Shown here piece by piece: positions 37,301-47,412 of a stretch of DNA of 64,000 bases (the stretch's first letter is position 1; every line of letters starts with the position of its first letter). Source of the DNA: Dipteronia dyeriana (taxonomy: Eukaryota; Streptophyta; Magnoliopsida; Sapindales; Sapindaceae); contig CM065297.1 in the NCBI GenBank assembly GCA_032871835.1, positions 24,933,598-24,997,597 on the forward strand. The letters are read 5' to 3'. The position numbers and the translations under genes are program-made. The notes beneath the pieces are model-generated. The model was not told the DNA's origin, did no database searches, and saw nothing but the letters and a program-made list of their open reading frames with translations.

Positions 37301-39418
37301 GAACCTAATTGTTCAATAAACATGTCTAATAATGAGAAAGAAAAAAAAAAGGCAAATGATTTCTTTTCATTTCTCTTTGAAAAGAAGAAAAACAAATCTA
37401 ACAAACAAATAAGAAATAATAATAAATTAAAAAAAAAGCTGCACAGCCACACTTCAAAATTATATACAAGTAATGTTACCTTTACACGAGAACCATGGGG
37501 AATTGGCGATGAACCATCAGCATTGTTCGGCAAAAAGATTTCCCATACCCCAAATTCATTCTGTTCGCATATGATGGATGAATTTCATGAAGTGTTAGTC
37601 ATTAAAAAAGAAAAGAAACTCACATACAAGATGAAAATACTTAATTGTCACTGATTCCCAAAGCCATCATCATCAAATTATTAACACACAGTATTATCCT
37701 TCCCCTAATTTTGGGCTTTTATGATAAGGTAATAATTGACCAATTAGTCATTTTATACTGTGAATTTGGCGGATGTTTCATTATTTTTATTATCAGCACA
37801 AATGGTACTGCCTTGTCTTTTTATGTTTTAGAAATCCGAAACTGGAAAATCTATTCAGAGAAAGATTTGAATTATACAAATCAACAGCCTAAAGCTGAAA
37901 AGGCACAAAATAACCTCCAAAAAGAATACAACCGAAAAAGAAATAAAAATCAAACTTTAGGCCACCACAACATACAATTTTCTTGGAAAAAAAATATATT
38001 ATTGAAAGCCAGGGAAGCAGAAGCCAAAAGAGATGACTAAAAATGAGATTTATCCCATAGAGAGTGAACTTCCATCTCCTTGATATTTTTCAAAAATATT
38101 TCTATTACGTTCTTGCCAAATAACCCGCAAAATGGACAGCGCAGCACATCTCCATAACACTGCTTCCTTCTTCCCTCCTCCAAAAGCAGCCAAACTTTCC
38201 ACAAAAAAACAGAAGAACATTTAGCTGGTCTAGACCAATATAGCTTAGCTTCTAGAATCAACCTGTTCCCTAGAAGAAAGCCACAAGACAGAAGGAATGA
38301 TTAAATTATGCTCTAGATCCTTTTTACACATCACTCACCAATGGGGTTATAAGCATACTCGTGGATTTTTTTCATTTAGAACCAGTTTCTTGTATCCTCC
38401 CATGGGCTAAAGATCCAGGTAAAAACCTAAATTTTGTTAGGCTGCAAGGAGAGCGAAATGAGAATCATCAATAAGGTAACTTAAATTTTTACTGATAAAA
38501 TCCCTGGCAAAATCACTTGTCATCTCTATTTATATCAATATACACCCCTTCTAAAGTGCCAACAACTCAACAAAACATTAGCTTCACTATGATTTAAGTT
38601 CCTCCTAAAACTAAAATTCCAACCTGCTGATTGGAGGAAGAACCTCTGCCACCTTGATAATAAGAAAATATTTGTTCTCAGAAAGTCCATAGGTGCAGGG
38701 AAGTCACTATAAGCTGCCTCTCCAACCAAAGATTTTCACAAATCCGATTCTATTGCCTTTACCAACTTTCAACCTCACCAAAGAGAGAGGCTTGAAATCT
38801 TGAATATGACAGTCCAAGGACAGTGAGAGTTTCTCTTAAGAAACATCTGTAACGTCCCACACATTCTTATGAAAGTCCTATTTGCTTCTAATCACAGCAT
38901 GCAAAAGGAAATTGAATTTCAATGGGAATCTCCATAGCCGCTTACCTATGTGGGATAAGCAGAATCAGGCTCCTAAGCTAGCAATCTGTACTAGCCAACT
39001 CAGCAAGTGAGATCTCTTAAACTTTATATAAAAAAAAGCCACTTGCAGAACTTAAACTGTTATAAGTATCAACCACTAGAATTGTCAATGCTACATCGCA
39101 AGTCAAAGATTGATCTAATTCATTGAGGTGACATACTGATATTGTTATACTGTGATATTTGAACCTCTTACACCAAAATGATCAACTTCCTCAGGAAAAT
39201 TGTCTCAAATCATCTCCAGTACCAAATCAATGAGTCACATGACAATTCTGTGAGGAAATAGTCACAAAGTTAATCTTCAATCCCTAAGTTGCACATTGAC
39301 TTGTGTACCTATCAACTCCACTGATCCAGATAGCAATTTCCCTGAGGCCCTAATTCCATGAACCTTATTTTTTTCATAGTTAAGAAGAGGAGGGGTAGTG
39401 GGAGATAGAGTCACACAA

Positions 39419-39449
<31 letters not shown>

Positions 39450-42400
39450 TCATGTAAATGCAAACAAAAAGAAACATAATTTCCCAGTAGGCATATCATT
39501 TGCAAGGGACTTCCACCACAAAAAATGAATTAGTTAAATCTCTAAAAAAAATTAGATGTATGTTGTATCAACCCCATCTTTTAAAGTGAGTAACACAGGG
39601 AATCCTTTTTTTATTTTGTATTTTTTATAAGTAACGACGTAAAGTACCTTTCCTAGTGATACAATCTTAGATTAATATAAGAGAGAAAAGAATTTTAGCC
39701 CGACCAAACAAAGTAACACTCAAACAAACAATTTATTGTAGCTTATTGTATTAAGCACTTATGTAACAATTTTATGTCCAAGATGGAACAACTGCTACAC
39801 AAAGTCGGTGCAATTAAGAAGAGACAATCTGCAGCTAGAACTTATGGTTACAAAAGAAAAGACAACATACCTGGGTCATAATATCTGCATTGGGGTTCCA
39901 ATTATTAAAGTCTCCAATCAATGATGCTGACTGAAAGATGAAGTATACACTCACTATACATTATAGAAAAGAAACAATACCACTGTAGTTTACATGTCTA
40001 TTAAAAGTATATATTCAAGAAAATCCAATCAGTGGAAGATTTGAAGGAAGGAACAGTTCAATAATCAAAACCACATTTGCAGTCAAGTTAGCAGAATTAC
40101 TGTTATAAAGAGTTATAGTGAATCGTTTCAATGCACAGAGCAGTCAGATCATAACAGGAGGGTTCAGATCATTTCATAATGTATAACATCATGATATCAT
40201 CATATACATAATCCCTTGCATAATAGAGCAAATTGTGTTCAATAGTCTTGACCTCATTCTTCCATTCTCATATATCAACATAAAAAACAGTTTAACACAA
40301 ATTACAGGACAATATAATGGTATAAAAACCAACTATTTTTAAATATAGGTCTTAGCAGATCAGAATTCCAAAATAAACTCAAACGCATTACCATCATGTT
40401 GAGAAATTACTGGCCTGGTAGGTAATCATGCATTTGTTATTGGTTATTAGTTTATACAGTCTCAGATTTTCTTTTTCAAATTTTTCACAGTAGGTGGACC
40501 AGCAATCCACCCTAATATTTTAACCTTTGATAACAAAGTTCATTTTGTTTCTTTTAAAAGAAAATAAAAAGGAGAAATTGTTAGCCAAACAAGCAGCACC
40601 CTTGTTGAGAAAATGAGATCAACATATAAAATCTAATAACTCAATCAAAACAAACCTTAGCTCCAGGTGCCCACTCTCTATAAGTTATACCCGTGTCACT
40701 GAAAAATCAGTCAAAGTTTAATCAGTAACTTGATTGGGGACAGGAGAATGCGTAAATTTTGACTAGAACATAAACTCAATTTAAGAAAAAAAATTATGGA
40801 AATAGTACAATAATCACAAAGAAACCATTATAAGTGGGAAAGAAGTCTAACTCTACAGTGATGAACTCATAAACTCAATAAAAGTGCCACCATAAAGGAG
40901 TTACATAGGAATAATTCTACAAGACAGCACAAGTTTTCTTTGAGTTCTGCTTTGTTGACCAGTCTGTTGTTAGACCTATAAGGTATTCCTAAATTTCATA
41001 AGCATAAAATATTAATATAATGTATAATTTCCATAGTTGATTGGCAAATTGCAAGAACATTTCTAATGCAAGCAGAGGTATCACTTTCTTATGGCACAAA
41101 AAGGGTAATATTTGTCAGTTCCTCAACCCATGGAACGATTTGTATTAGGCAAGCCTTTGATCGGTGGAGACTCCAGGAGAGGTAAGACATGTCTAACAAC
41201 ACAAATCATAAGAATTTGGCTCCCAAGCAACAAAAATTACAATGGCCAAAATTGATGTTAATAAATCACACTTCTTATGCCAGACCGTGAAGTTGAAAAA
41301 AAATGACTCTCCAGTTTCACCACAGTATAAGGTTTTGATGAAAATGCTAGGAAATGTAATGTGTACATGTGTGTATCACCTGCATATCACCTTTTCTTCT
41401 CTTAGCACAAGTGCACAACATATCAACTTCATTTGATCTTTTCATCCGGTAATCAGTTGTTCATTTGAATAAAAATGAGGAAGACACATAAGAGCATATT
41501 ACATTTAAATATAAAATAGTGATCACACACTGGAAGCTACAATCTCTATGCATTGCATTAAACAATTGAATGGGCAATAATCTCTAGAGTCTGGAAGAAC
41601 GTGATACCTGCGTATGAAGCCTAACTTTTCATAGCCACGAGAAAACGCCTCCAAACCACCTTCATATTTGTCAATTTCCTCACACAATCTTCTGTACTGT
41701 CCATATCTGCAATAATAGGATAATGTTAGACCTACCTTGGACTCATATTCAAGAAAGGAAAGGAAACAAGAAAAGTTGATGCATAGATTGACAAAAAAAT
41801 TAAATCAAAGGAAAACATTAAAAAGGTGCAAATAATAAACTAACCAGATTATAACATCCTGTAGAAAAATCTTTCATTTGGTAAAATGCTTTGCATAATC
41901 AATCATGCACATGCAAGCATATGATTATGCATCTATGCATGGTCATTTATCTGCTTGAGGATGTGAGTCAGAGTACATGTATGTGAATGAGAAATAAATG
42001 TAAATAAGGAGTCATTAATAAACTTAGTTTACAGATTACTATGTCAGAAAATATGACAGTAGCATAAAATGAGGGAATGAAGTCCAAGCCCGGGTGTACT
42101 TGTGCAGGATGAAGGACTTGTTATCTCCACACTAACAGACAACACCAAGCAAACACATGACAGTAAAATAGCAAGTGGCGCTCCAAATGGCGCTCCAAAA
42201 GATGACCACAATGCATACAAAGATGGAGAAATTTACTCGGTAGAAATTCAGGTGCAACAAGCTAAAGCAATTATCAACCCATTACCTTTTCGACCCTATA
42301 TCACTGAGCCTTTCAAACAAACTAAATATACTTGTATCAGTAAAGAATAAAAGTGAGCTCACCTATAATCAAGATGTTCACGATAACCTGCCAACATTGG

Positions 42401-44601
42401 ATCTATTTTGTATATTCTCTGCCCAGTGCCAGGTGGAGGAACAGACCGTGGTTCATCATCCGTTTTAGCTTCACTTTTTTTGGTACTTATATTCCCATGT
42501 AAAGGAACAGATGGCTCCTCACTCTCACTATTCTCATTATCACTTGCAACTGAAGAAGAAACACGGTCCTGATCTTCAATCTCAACTTTCTCATAATCTT
42601 CCATTTGAAGACTATCTGCATCAAGAAGTACCTGAAACGAGAATGTAATGGACAAAAATGACAGTAGGTAAAGAAAATCCATTCAGCAGAAAATAAACCT
42701 ATTATGAGTATTTTCGGGTATGCAAACACATATATGTATCGTTCAAATATCAAATGAAGAATTATATATTATTTTATGATAATTATGTGACAAACAATCC
42801 AGTCTACTTTCTTTTTTTTATGGGAAAAAAAGATTTAAAATTCTACTAATGAAAAGAAAATTACAAATTGTAGACAAGAAGTCCACTACAAAAACATACA
42901 AAAATAATTTGTATGCTAAACTCAATTCTTAGGATCTTCAAAAAAGATAAAAGATGTCCAAACTAGTTTATTGAGTCCAATAATAAGGTTAACTCTCTAT
43001 TTACTACATAAACTGGATGAATGCATGCAATTTAAGGTTAATACATTACAATATCTCACATTTTAACCACTAGATAAGTTATGTCATTAATAAAACGTTT
43101 GTGGAGCAAGAAGTTACTAAAGAAACTTGTAGGTATTTTTCTTCAATGAGAACACGATTAGACATATTTGAACAAATCATGCATTACTTAGAACGTAAAT
43201 ACCATAATGTTGCAGTATATCTATACATGCCATCCATATATATACATGCATATACACATCCGTATTTAACTTGAAAATATAACTCTGCAACCACCAACAC
43301 ATGCCATACATATAACAACAACTAGTGATGTGTACAAGAAAATCACAAAGTCACAAACCTCACTGTCTTCTGATACCGTCTCTGGAGTTTCCAATTGATC
43401 AGTCAAAGATGAAGCGCCAGTATTCTGGCTTCCAGGAACAAGGACTTTCCCAGATGCAGCAACTTTCAAATGTGAGGTGTCATGATCATATGTAGACTTT
43501 CCAGCAAAGACCTTCCCTAGAAACAAGCATTAAATTAGAGAATACTGAATACACATCCAAATATAAACGAAAAATATAATTCACCATAATTGCATAAGCA
43601 AATAATCGCTCCATTCACATGATAAAAAGACCAACCGACGTATGAGTGCTAGGAATCTTATTTCAGATAATTCAAATTATCATAATGAAGAAAATCCAAA
43701 AAAGAGAGCCCCTGTGCCAATAGAAATATAAACAGTCCAAGACATGGTGTCGCCCCTAAAAATCCAACAGGTCAGCTGAGGATCATATTGCTCTTTGAAG
43801 CAGAAAGAGCGAGGAAATGAAACAAACAAAAAAAGAAGTCGAAGTTAACATTAGGTTGTACTAATTGGTGACAGTAACCACTAATTCGAACTTAGCACTA
43901 TCCAACAATAACTTAATTTCTCTAAATTTGACTCCTCTCAGTGCTTAAATCAACTTCCTATGAGGAGATGTTTCACATTGTTGCCTCTGCAGTGCCCAAA
44001 TTCTACCAGATTAGATGCCTTTAATTACCTGTAATCACTATAAACACCGTAGACGCTACAATCATTGCTTCAAACATTTGCCTCCTAGAACAGGACACGA
44101 CAAAGAGGATCTATAAACAATTTCTTCTTCAAGTACTATGACACCAATTCTGCTTTCCCTTCGGTCAATTTAAAGAGCTTAGCTAATGACAATCAACCTC
44201 CACTCGAACTCATTATTACTTTAGTCTATCACAGTTAAGCACTTGAGCTAGTAACCAGATGGTCGGTTGCTTACTTACACTGATCAGTTCACTGAACTAA
44301 TTCGATCACCGTTTACATTCAAACCTCTATAATCAAATAATATCAGATTGAATTGGTTCTATAAACAGCCTGCGAGTAAAATCACGAGGCAACCAACAGA
44401 CAAGCCCAAATAATCAATCTCAAAGAAATTATTTAAACAAAAAAACACACACAATCGAGAGATAGATAAATTACGTGAAAACGAGTCCTTCTTGGAGAAG
44501 AGACAAAGGCTTGTGATCCTACGATCACCATTGAAGCCCGATTGAGCCGACTTATATACTGACGGCACACACGGAAACCGAACACCGGACGCATAAACCA
44601 T
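16678..44601 (-). CDS. SBE2: Starch branching enzyme II (1,4-alpha-glucan branching enzyme, GH13), 22 coding exons, 854 aa
   Basis: Plastid enzyme that cuts alpha-1,4 chains and rejoins them as alpha-1,6 branches, forming amylopectin in starch granules. The ATG at 44601 opens a transit-peptide-like N-terminus. I read 22 exons with GT-AG introns; their lengths sum to 2565 nt with every phase compatible and no internal stop, ending at TGA 16680-16678. The four GH13 regions are all present: DIVHSH (D423), GFRFDGVTS (nucleophile D494), IGEDVSG (acid/base E549) and YAESHDQ (H616-D617). Length and exon order match plant class A (SBE2) enzymes, as does the acidic Ser-rich N-terminal extension. The genomic span of 28 kb is swollen by insertions in introns 6, 7 and 10, none touching an exon. 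I see no damage, so it is probably functional. Exon positions are listed in the four part entries. Confidence 0.97.
22169..22330. repeat. Minisatellite in SBE2 intron 14
   Basis: About four imperfect units of 35-42 bp, each with TTTTATTGGTACAAT followed by GTTAATCAAATGACGG-like sequence. Lies in intron 14, away from both splice sites. Confidence 0.85.
22494..22581 (-). repeat. tRNA-like head of a SINE (or tRNA pseudogene) in SBE2 intron 14
   Basis: On the minus strand an 88-nt unit is closed by a perfect 12-bp inverted repeat (TAGGTGGCCCCA/TGGGGCCACCTA). Inside it lie a full pol III A box (TGGCATAACGG) and a near B box (AGTTCAATACC, 9 of 11 consensus positions) at tRNA-like spacing. No sensible anticodon arm is evident. 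A partial second copy of the A-box segment lies at about 22604-22624. This fits a tRNA-derived SINE better than a working tRNA. Confidence 0.55.
24745..24778. repeat. (AG)17 microsatellite in SBE2 intron 11
   Basis: Uninterrupted AG dinucleotide run of 34 bp. Confidence 0.97.
25531..25786 (+). repeat. 5' LTR of intron-10 copia element
   Basis: 256 bp, starts TGTTGGTATT and ends CTAACA, followed directly by the PBS. Pairs with 31236-31491. Confidence 0.95.
25787..25798 (+). other. Primer binding site, intron-10 copia element
   Basis: TGGTATCAGAGC, the exact plant initiator-tRNA-Met complement, directly abuts the 5' LTR. Confidence 0.95.
25839..26987 (+). pseudogene. Copia gag and start of protease, broken
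   Basis: The likely start is ATG 25839 ([10 protein letters not shown]). A frameshift near 25960 moves to the frame with [18 protein letters not shown], a typical copia gag block, and there are further breaks near 26105 and 26330. The CCHC zinc knuckle [14 protein letters not shown] is at about 26660-26700. Near 26962-26987 the protease active-site region reads WIVDSAA followed by TAA, where copia proteases normally have D-S/T-G. The chain is therefore stopped at the protease. Confidence 0.85.
26988..28240 (+). pseudogene. Copia integrase, broken and lacking the catalytic glutamate
   Basis: Contains the GAG-pre-integrase block [12 protein letters not shown], the zinc-binding [14 protein letters not shown], and the core aspartates in HSDVWGP and RTDNGKEY. 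At the place of the third catalytic residue the frame reads [14 protein letters not shown]; copia integrases normally have a glutamate two residues after the GV, so the DDE triad is incomplete. Stops lie at about 27218, 27654, 27676 and 28101. Confidence 0.85.
28241..29100. repeat. Insertion within copia element: poly-G tract and palindrome-rich repeat
   Basis: From 28241 the sequence becomes G-rich and ends in a run of 32 G (28281-28312). Copia-like sequence returns briefly ([12 protein letters not shown]), then from about 28373 an AT-rich block of some 700 bp follows. It has palindromic GAGGCGTAAGCCTC motifs near both ends (about 28420 and 28983) and a 10-bp-arm hairpin (AAGACTTTGT/ACAAAGTCTT) at 29062-29088. 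No coding capacity is recognised. It looks like a nested unclassified repeat. Confidence 0.55.
29101..31228 (+). pseudogene. Copia reverse transcriptase and RNase H, broken
   Basis: A Ser/Pro-rich linker (29110-29505) precedes the RT, which runs from about 29750 ([22 protein letters not shown]) through [25 protein letters not shown] and [13 protein letters not shown] to a variant catalytic motif VHVDD near 30290. RNase H follows with [25 protein letters not shown] and [13 protein letters not shown], ending near the PPT at 31228. At least three frame changes or stops break the chain (about 30120, 30328, 30720). Confidence 0.87.
31236..31491 (+). repeat. 3' LTR of intron-10 copia element
   Basis: 256 bp, starts TGCTGGTATT (the second T of TGT changed to C) and ends CTCACA; follows a GAGGAGGGG polypurine tract. 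Ten substitutions against the 5' LTR. Confidence 0.95.
34150..34607 (+). pseudogene. Caulimovirid RNase H, C-terminal part of the pol polyprotein
   Basis: The three acidic active-site neighbourhoods are visible: [12 protein letters not shown] near 34180, TDCNN near 34410 and [13 protein letters not shown] near 34565. A perfect 19-bp duplication at 34288-34306 and 34307-34325 interrupts the frame between the first and second. The reverse transcriptase that should precede it is absent, so this is the left-truncated end of pol. It stops at 34607. Confidence 0.8.
34621..35268 (+). pseudogene. Caulimovirid viroplasmin / transactivator-like gene, broken
   Basis: Starts at ATG 34621, 14 bases after the RNase H stop. 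The viroplasmin signature, a [11 protein letters not shown] and TW block at about 34890-34945, is clear; in the family it belongs to the inclusion-body/translation transactivator protein. The first frame stops at 34946-34948; homologous-looking sequence continues in another frame to about 35268, ending in a basic Arg/Lys-rich stretch. Conserved partners outside the signature are not obvious. Confidence 0.7.
35273..36163 (+). pseudogene. Caulimovirid movement protein (30K superfamily), two in-frame stops
   Basis: A 297-codon frame from ATG 35273 to TAA 36163, interrupted by two in-frame stops near 35490 and 35560. The segment around 35668-35770 (LYDGRF followed by an Ala/Val-rich strand) resembles the conserved Asp-containing core of 30K-type plant viral movement proteins, which carry virus through plasmodesmata. 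The C-terminal part is rich in charged residues. It starts five bases after the preceding gene, with no intergenic region between. Confidence 0.7.
36173..36532 (+). pseudogene. Caulimovirid small acidic ORF
   Basis: A 119-codon frame starting nine bases after the movement-protein stop, rich in Glu and Asp. It overlaps the next frame by 20 bases. No family is recognised; an acidic N-terminal region before capsid sequence would fit the position, but this is only inference. Confidence 0.45.
36513..36824 (+). pseudogene. Caulimovirid ORF, start only (possible capsid N-terminus)
   Basis: A 103-codon Lys/Arg-rich frame overlapping the previous one and ending where virus-like sequence fades into intron sequence. 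No CCHC zinc finger of a capsid protein is present, so identity is not established; it would be truncated. Confidence 0.35.
37990..38760 (-). mobile_element. L1-like LINE ORF2 C-terminal fragment in SBE2 intron 6
   Basis: On the minus strand, in broken frames, it reads [19 protein letters not shown] (about 38560-38620), a [12 protein letters not shown] zinc-binding-like block (about 38310) and [20 protein letters not shown] (about 38100-38160). These are the ordered landmarks at the end of plant LINE ORF2. It is strongly decayed, without RT core or poly-A tail, and lies in the same direction as SBE2. Confidence 0.65.
39412..39449. repeat. CA/GA microsatellite in SBE2 intron 6
   Basis: A CA run followed directly by a GA run, about 38 bp in all. 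Confidence 0.9.
42363..44601 (-). other. SBE2: SBE2 exons 1-3: transit peptide and N-terminal extension (residues 1-184)
   Basis: Exon 1 is 44601-44475 (127 nt), exon 2 is 43516-43359 (158 nt) and exon 3 is 42631-42363 (269 nt). Residues 1 to about 45 are rich in Ser, Arg and Lys with few acids, typical of a chloroplast transit peptide. Residues about 50-150 are acidic and Ser-rich ([13 protein letters not shown]), a variable arm of class A branching enzymes. The conserved [14 protein letters not shown] motif opens the folded enzyme. Intron 1 is 43517-44474, intron 2 is 42632-43358 and intron 3 is 41707-42362. Confidence 0.93.
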
Positions 44602-44900
44602 TTTCTAGGGATTTCTATTTTCAGAGAGTATAAAAGCAAGAAATGTCACTTGACCAGATGGATCTGGAGATTATTCGCTGAATTCGAAGCACCGAGAGAA
44701 GTTTGAAGTGAAGTTACAAAAAAAAAATCAGTGAGAGTTTTGAATGCATAATTATTATTAGTTGTAACTTGTAAGGCTGAAGTGATACGTGTAGAGTGGA
44801 GAGTTGCATGGGGAAGGGTTAGGTGGGTCCTATGAGGATCATTCTTAACTGTTGGCCCGACACGTGGACTCTGTTCATGTAAAAAAATGTGATCAAGATG
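44602..44900 (-). promoter_or_regulatory. SBE2 5' UTR and proximal promoter
   Basis: Sequence just upstream of the SBE2 ATG. A CACGTG G-box is at 44861-44866, about 260 bp upstream of the ATG, and an ACGTG element lies near 44790. Both are typical sites for bZIP/bHLH factors in light, sugar or ABA responses. A weak TATA-like AT-rich stretch lies at about 44745-44760. The transcription start cannot be fixed from sequence alone. Confidence 0.4.
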
Positions 44901-45700
44901 AGAAACGAAAGGCTGTGGGATGTGTCATGTGTGGGCCAGTCTGGCACTGTGGCCTATTGAATTGATTGACCATTTTGGAGTTTCTACTTTCTTTAATCGG
45001 AGAAAGGTCCTTTTATGTGCTACTGTTCCTCTTCCGTGAAGTGTTCCTTTATCTTCCACCCACCAATCACACATTGCCACTTCAGCTTTTTCAAGTAAAC
45101 ATCCGTATTTGTTCGATGAAAATATGAAATGGGTCCTTGGTATTTTTTTTTATAATCGGTCTTTGGAATATAGCTTAATCAATAAAGGAATGAGTTTAAA
45201 GCTCAGGTAAATATAGATTTCACAGCCGATCGATTCGAATAGAAGAATTGAAGAATCGAATCGTAAAAACTTATTCTGGAACCGTTGAAGGGACGGTTCA
45301 GATTTCGGTTCTCATATTTTCATAAAAGGATGGTTTGTATTGGACTAGAATCGGCGGTTCCGGTTCGATTCGAACCGTTCAGTTTTAAAAAAAAAATTAT
45401 ATATATATTTTTAAAATTAGATGAGATCATCTATGGGCGAACCCATGAGAAGGCTGCCCGGGCTATTTGATTTTTTTTAAAAAAAAAATTATTAGTTTAT
45501 TGCATAAATACCCTTTAACCTTCTATTATTAGTAAATTAATTTTAATTTTAACTAATATTACTAAAAATACCTTTGAACATAACATTATTTACATTGCCT
45601 TTTTATTTTTATCCAATATTATTTTCATACTTTACTTTTAATCAATGTTATTTTCATACTCTACTTTTAAATTTTTGTTGTCTATTTATGATATTTGTTC
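44901..45700. other. SBE2 upstream region, no gene
   Basis: Contains clustered GGTTC/GAACC motifs at 45226-45390, related to the hexamer repeats at 46879-47060, and a poly-A/T-rich stretch. No gene recognised. Confidence 0.5.
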
Positions 45701-46176
45701 AATTGTTAGGGCTGTGATTTATAGAACTTTAACCTTAGATTACTTAATTTGTAGGTTTTTAGTACGTTGAATGCTTAATGATTAACCTATTATAACTCAA
45801 TATCAAAAGATAATAATAAAAACAAAAAACAACTACCTATTCTAACTCAATACTGAACATTGCATGTATTAAGTAGTTTTTACAAATATATAAATTTATG
45901 CATGTTTTATATAAAATATTCACATTAATTTTGTTCTAATTGTTAAGGGTTGTGATTTATAGAACTTTAACCTTAGATTACTTAATTTGTAGGTTTTTAG
46001 TACGTTGAATGCTTAATGATTAACCTATTATAACTCAATATCAAAAGATAATAATAAAAACCAAAAGCAATTACCAATTCTAACTCAATACAGAACATTG
46101 CATGTATTAAGTAGTTTTTACAAATATGTAAATTTATGCATGTTTTATATAAAATATTCACATTAATTTTGTTCTA
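45701..46176. repeat. 238-bp tandem duplication upstream of SBE2
   Basis: Two nearly identical copies with a period of 238 bp, anchored by TGTGATTTATAGAACTTTAA at 45713 and 45951. A third copy begins at about 46172 (TTCTAATTGTTAG) and breaks off. AT-rich, non-coding. Confidence 0.92.
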
Positions 46177-46878
46177 ATTGTTAGTCTAAACATTTCATAT
46201 TCACTCAGTTTTGTTCCGGTTGTTAGATTAAACAAGTTTTTAAAAGAAAATTTTTTTATTTGTTGAATCCATATATATATATATATTTAAGTTTAGCCCG
46301 AGTAACAAATATTTTTTGGGTCCGCCTTTGAGATCATCTGATATCTGATTGTTTTAAAAAAAATCATCTTATCTTATCAGAATCATCGGATCTCTCTCTA
46401 TATATTTCATATCTCTCTCTCACCACACCAGTCACCATCATCGATCATCATCTTCTTCTTATCGATCATCATCTTCTTTCTTTTTTCTTCTTTCTTTTTT
46501 CTTCTTTCTTCTTCAATTCTTCGTCTTCCTTACCTCCTCACCTGGTTTCTTCTTCTTTCTTCTTTCTTCATCTTCTTTCTTGGATTGAACGAGTGAGATG
46601 AGATTGGGGATTTTAGGGTGGTCGACTGTCGATGGTGGTTGCAGGTGTGATGGATGTGTGTGATTGAGTTTAGGTGGTGGTGGGTTTTGAGCTTGTGGTG
46701 GTATGTGTGTTTGAGTTTTGACTGGTTTGATTTGTGGTGTATTGTGTGTGATTTTGTACTTGTGGTGTGTTGGTTTGACTTGGGTTTGAAACTTTGAACT
46801 AATGAAAGTGATAATCGTGATTAGAGATTGAGATTTGAGAATTTGGGTTTGTTTTTTTATTTTAAAAAAATATAACCA

Positions 46879-47060
46879 AACCTTGGAACCGTCGGAACCG
46901 TCGAAACCGTCGGAACCGGAATCGGAACCAGAATCAAAACCGAAACTAGACCGAAACCTTCCTCAAGAGGTTTCGGTTCCGGTTTCGGTTCCGGTTCCTG
47001 CTCCTGTTCCTGTTCCGGTTCCTGTTTCGGTTCCTGTTCCGGTTCCGGTTCCGATTATGG
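46879..47060. repeat. Degenerate GGTTCC/GGAACC hexamer repeats
   Basis: First half is GGAACCGTC/GGAACC-type units, second half GGTTCCTGTTCC/GGTTCCGGTTCC-type units, so the halves are roughly inverted about 46965. Translated on plus it gives a Val-Pro run, probably chance. Such motifs often sit near the ends of plant DNA transposons. Confidence 0.75.
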
Positions 47061-47412
47061 TCCCCTAGAAACCGAAACCGGCGTCATGTCTAGGTAAATG
47101 ACTCCAAGTCGCTCGAATCTTACCGATGTTAAAAGCTTCAAAAATAAAAACTTGTTCTAGATGTGTGAATAGATTAACAATGTCAAAAAAAAAATTTGAA
47201 ATATAACCTCCATAAATTAATAAAAGCACATTTGGAAAACTTCTCTAAAGGATCTTTTATAACTTATAAATAAAAGTTGGTATGAATTAAAAAAAAAAAG
47301 CTTTTTAATATGATTATATTAATTTTAAAAACTGTTTTTACTGATAGGATTATGAAAATTACAATATAAAAATGTATAAGACATAATAAAAAAGATTCAC
47401 AATTTTTTTTTC

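Larger units (their letters stand above)
37480..41706 (-). other. SBE2: SBE2 exons 4-7: CBM48 domain (residues 185-279)
   Basis: Exon 4 is 41706-41608 (99 nt), exon 5 is 40698-40656 (43 nt), exon 6 is 39930-39871 (60 nt) and exon 7 is 37560-37480 (81 nt). They encode [40 protein letters not shown] and [14 protein letters not shown], the glycogen-debranching N-terminal-like CBM48 fold that binds glucan. Exon 5 is the shortest. Intron 6 (37561-39870) holds a LINE fragment and a CA/GA microsatellite. Confidence 0.93.

Noticed and set aside
37645..38040. 131-codon plus-strand frame in SBE2 intron 6
   Set aside because: No family similarity; its second half overlaps the LINE remnant on the other strand, and it lies inside an intron.
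42102..42350. 82-codon plus-strand frame near SBE2 exon 3
   Set aside because: Lies in intron 3 on the opposite strand, with no similarity.
46835..47068. Pro-Val repeat protein
   Set aside because: The repeat comes directly from hexamer DNA repeats; no start context or flanking gene.
45226..47090. A complete non-autonomous hAT element
   Set aside because: GGTTC-type subterminal repeats are present at both sides, but I could not find matching terminal repeats or an 8-bp target duplication.
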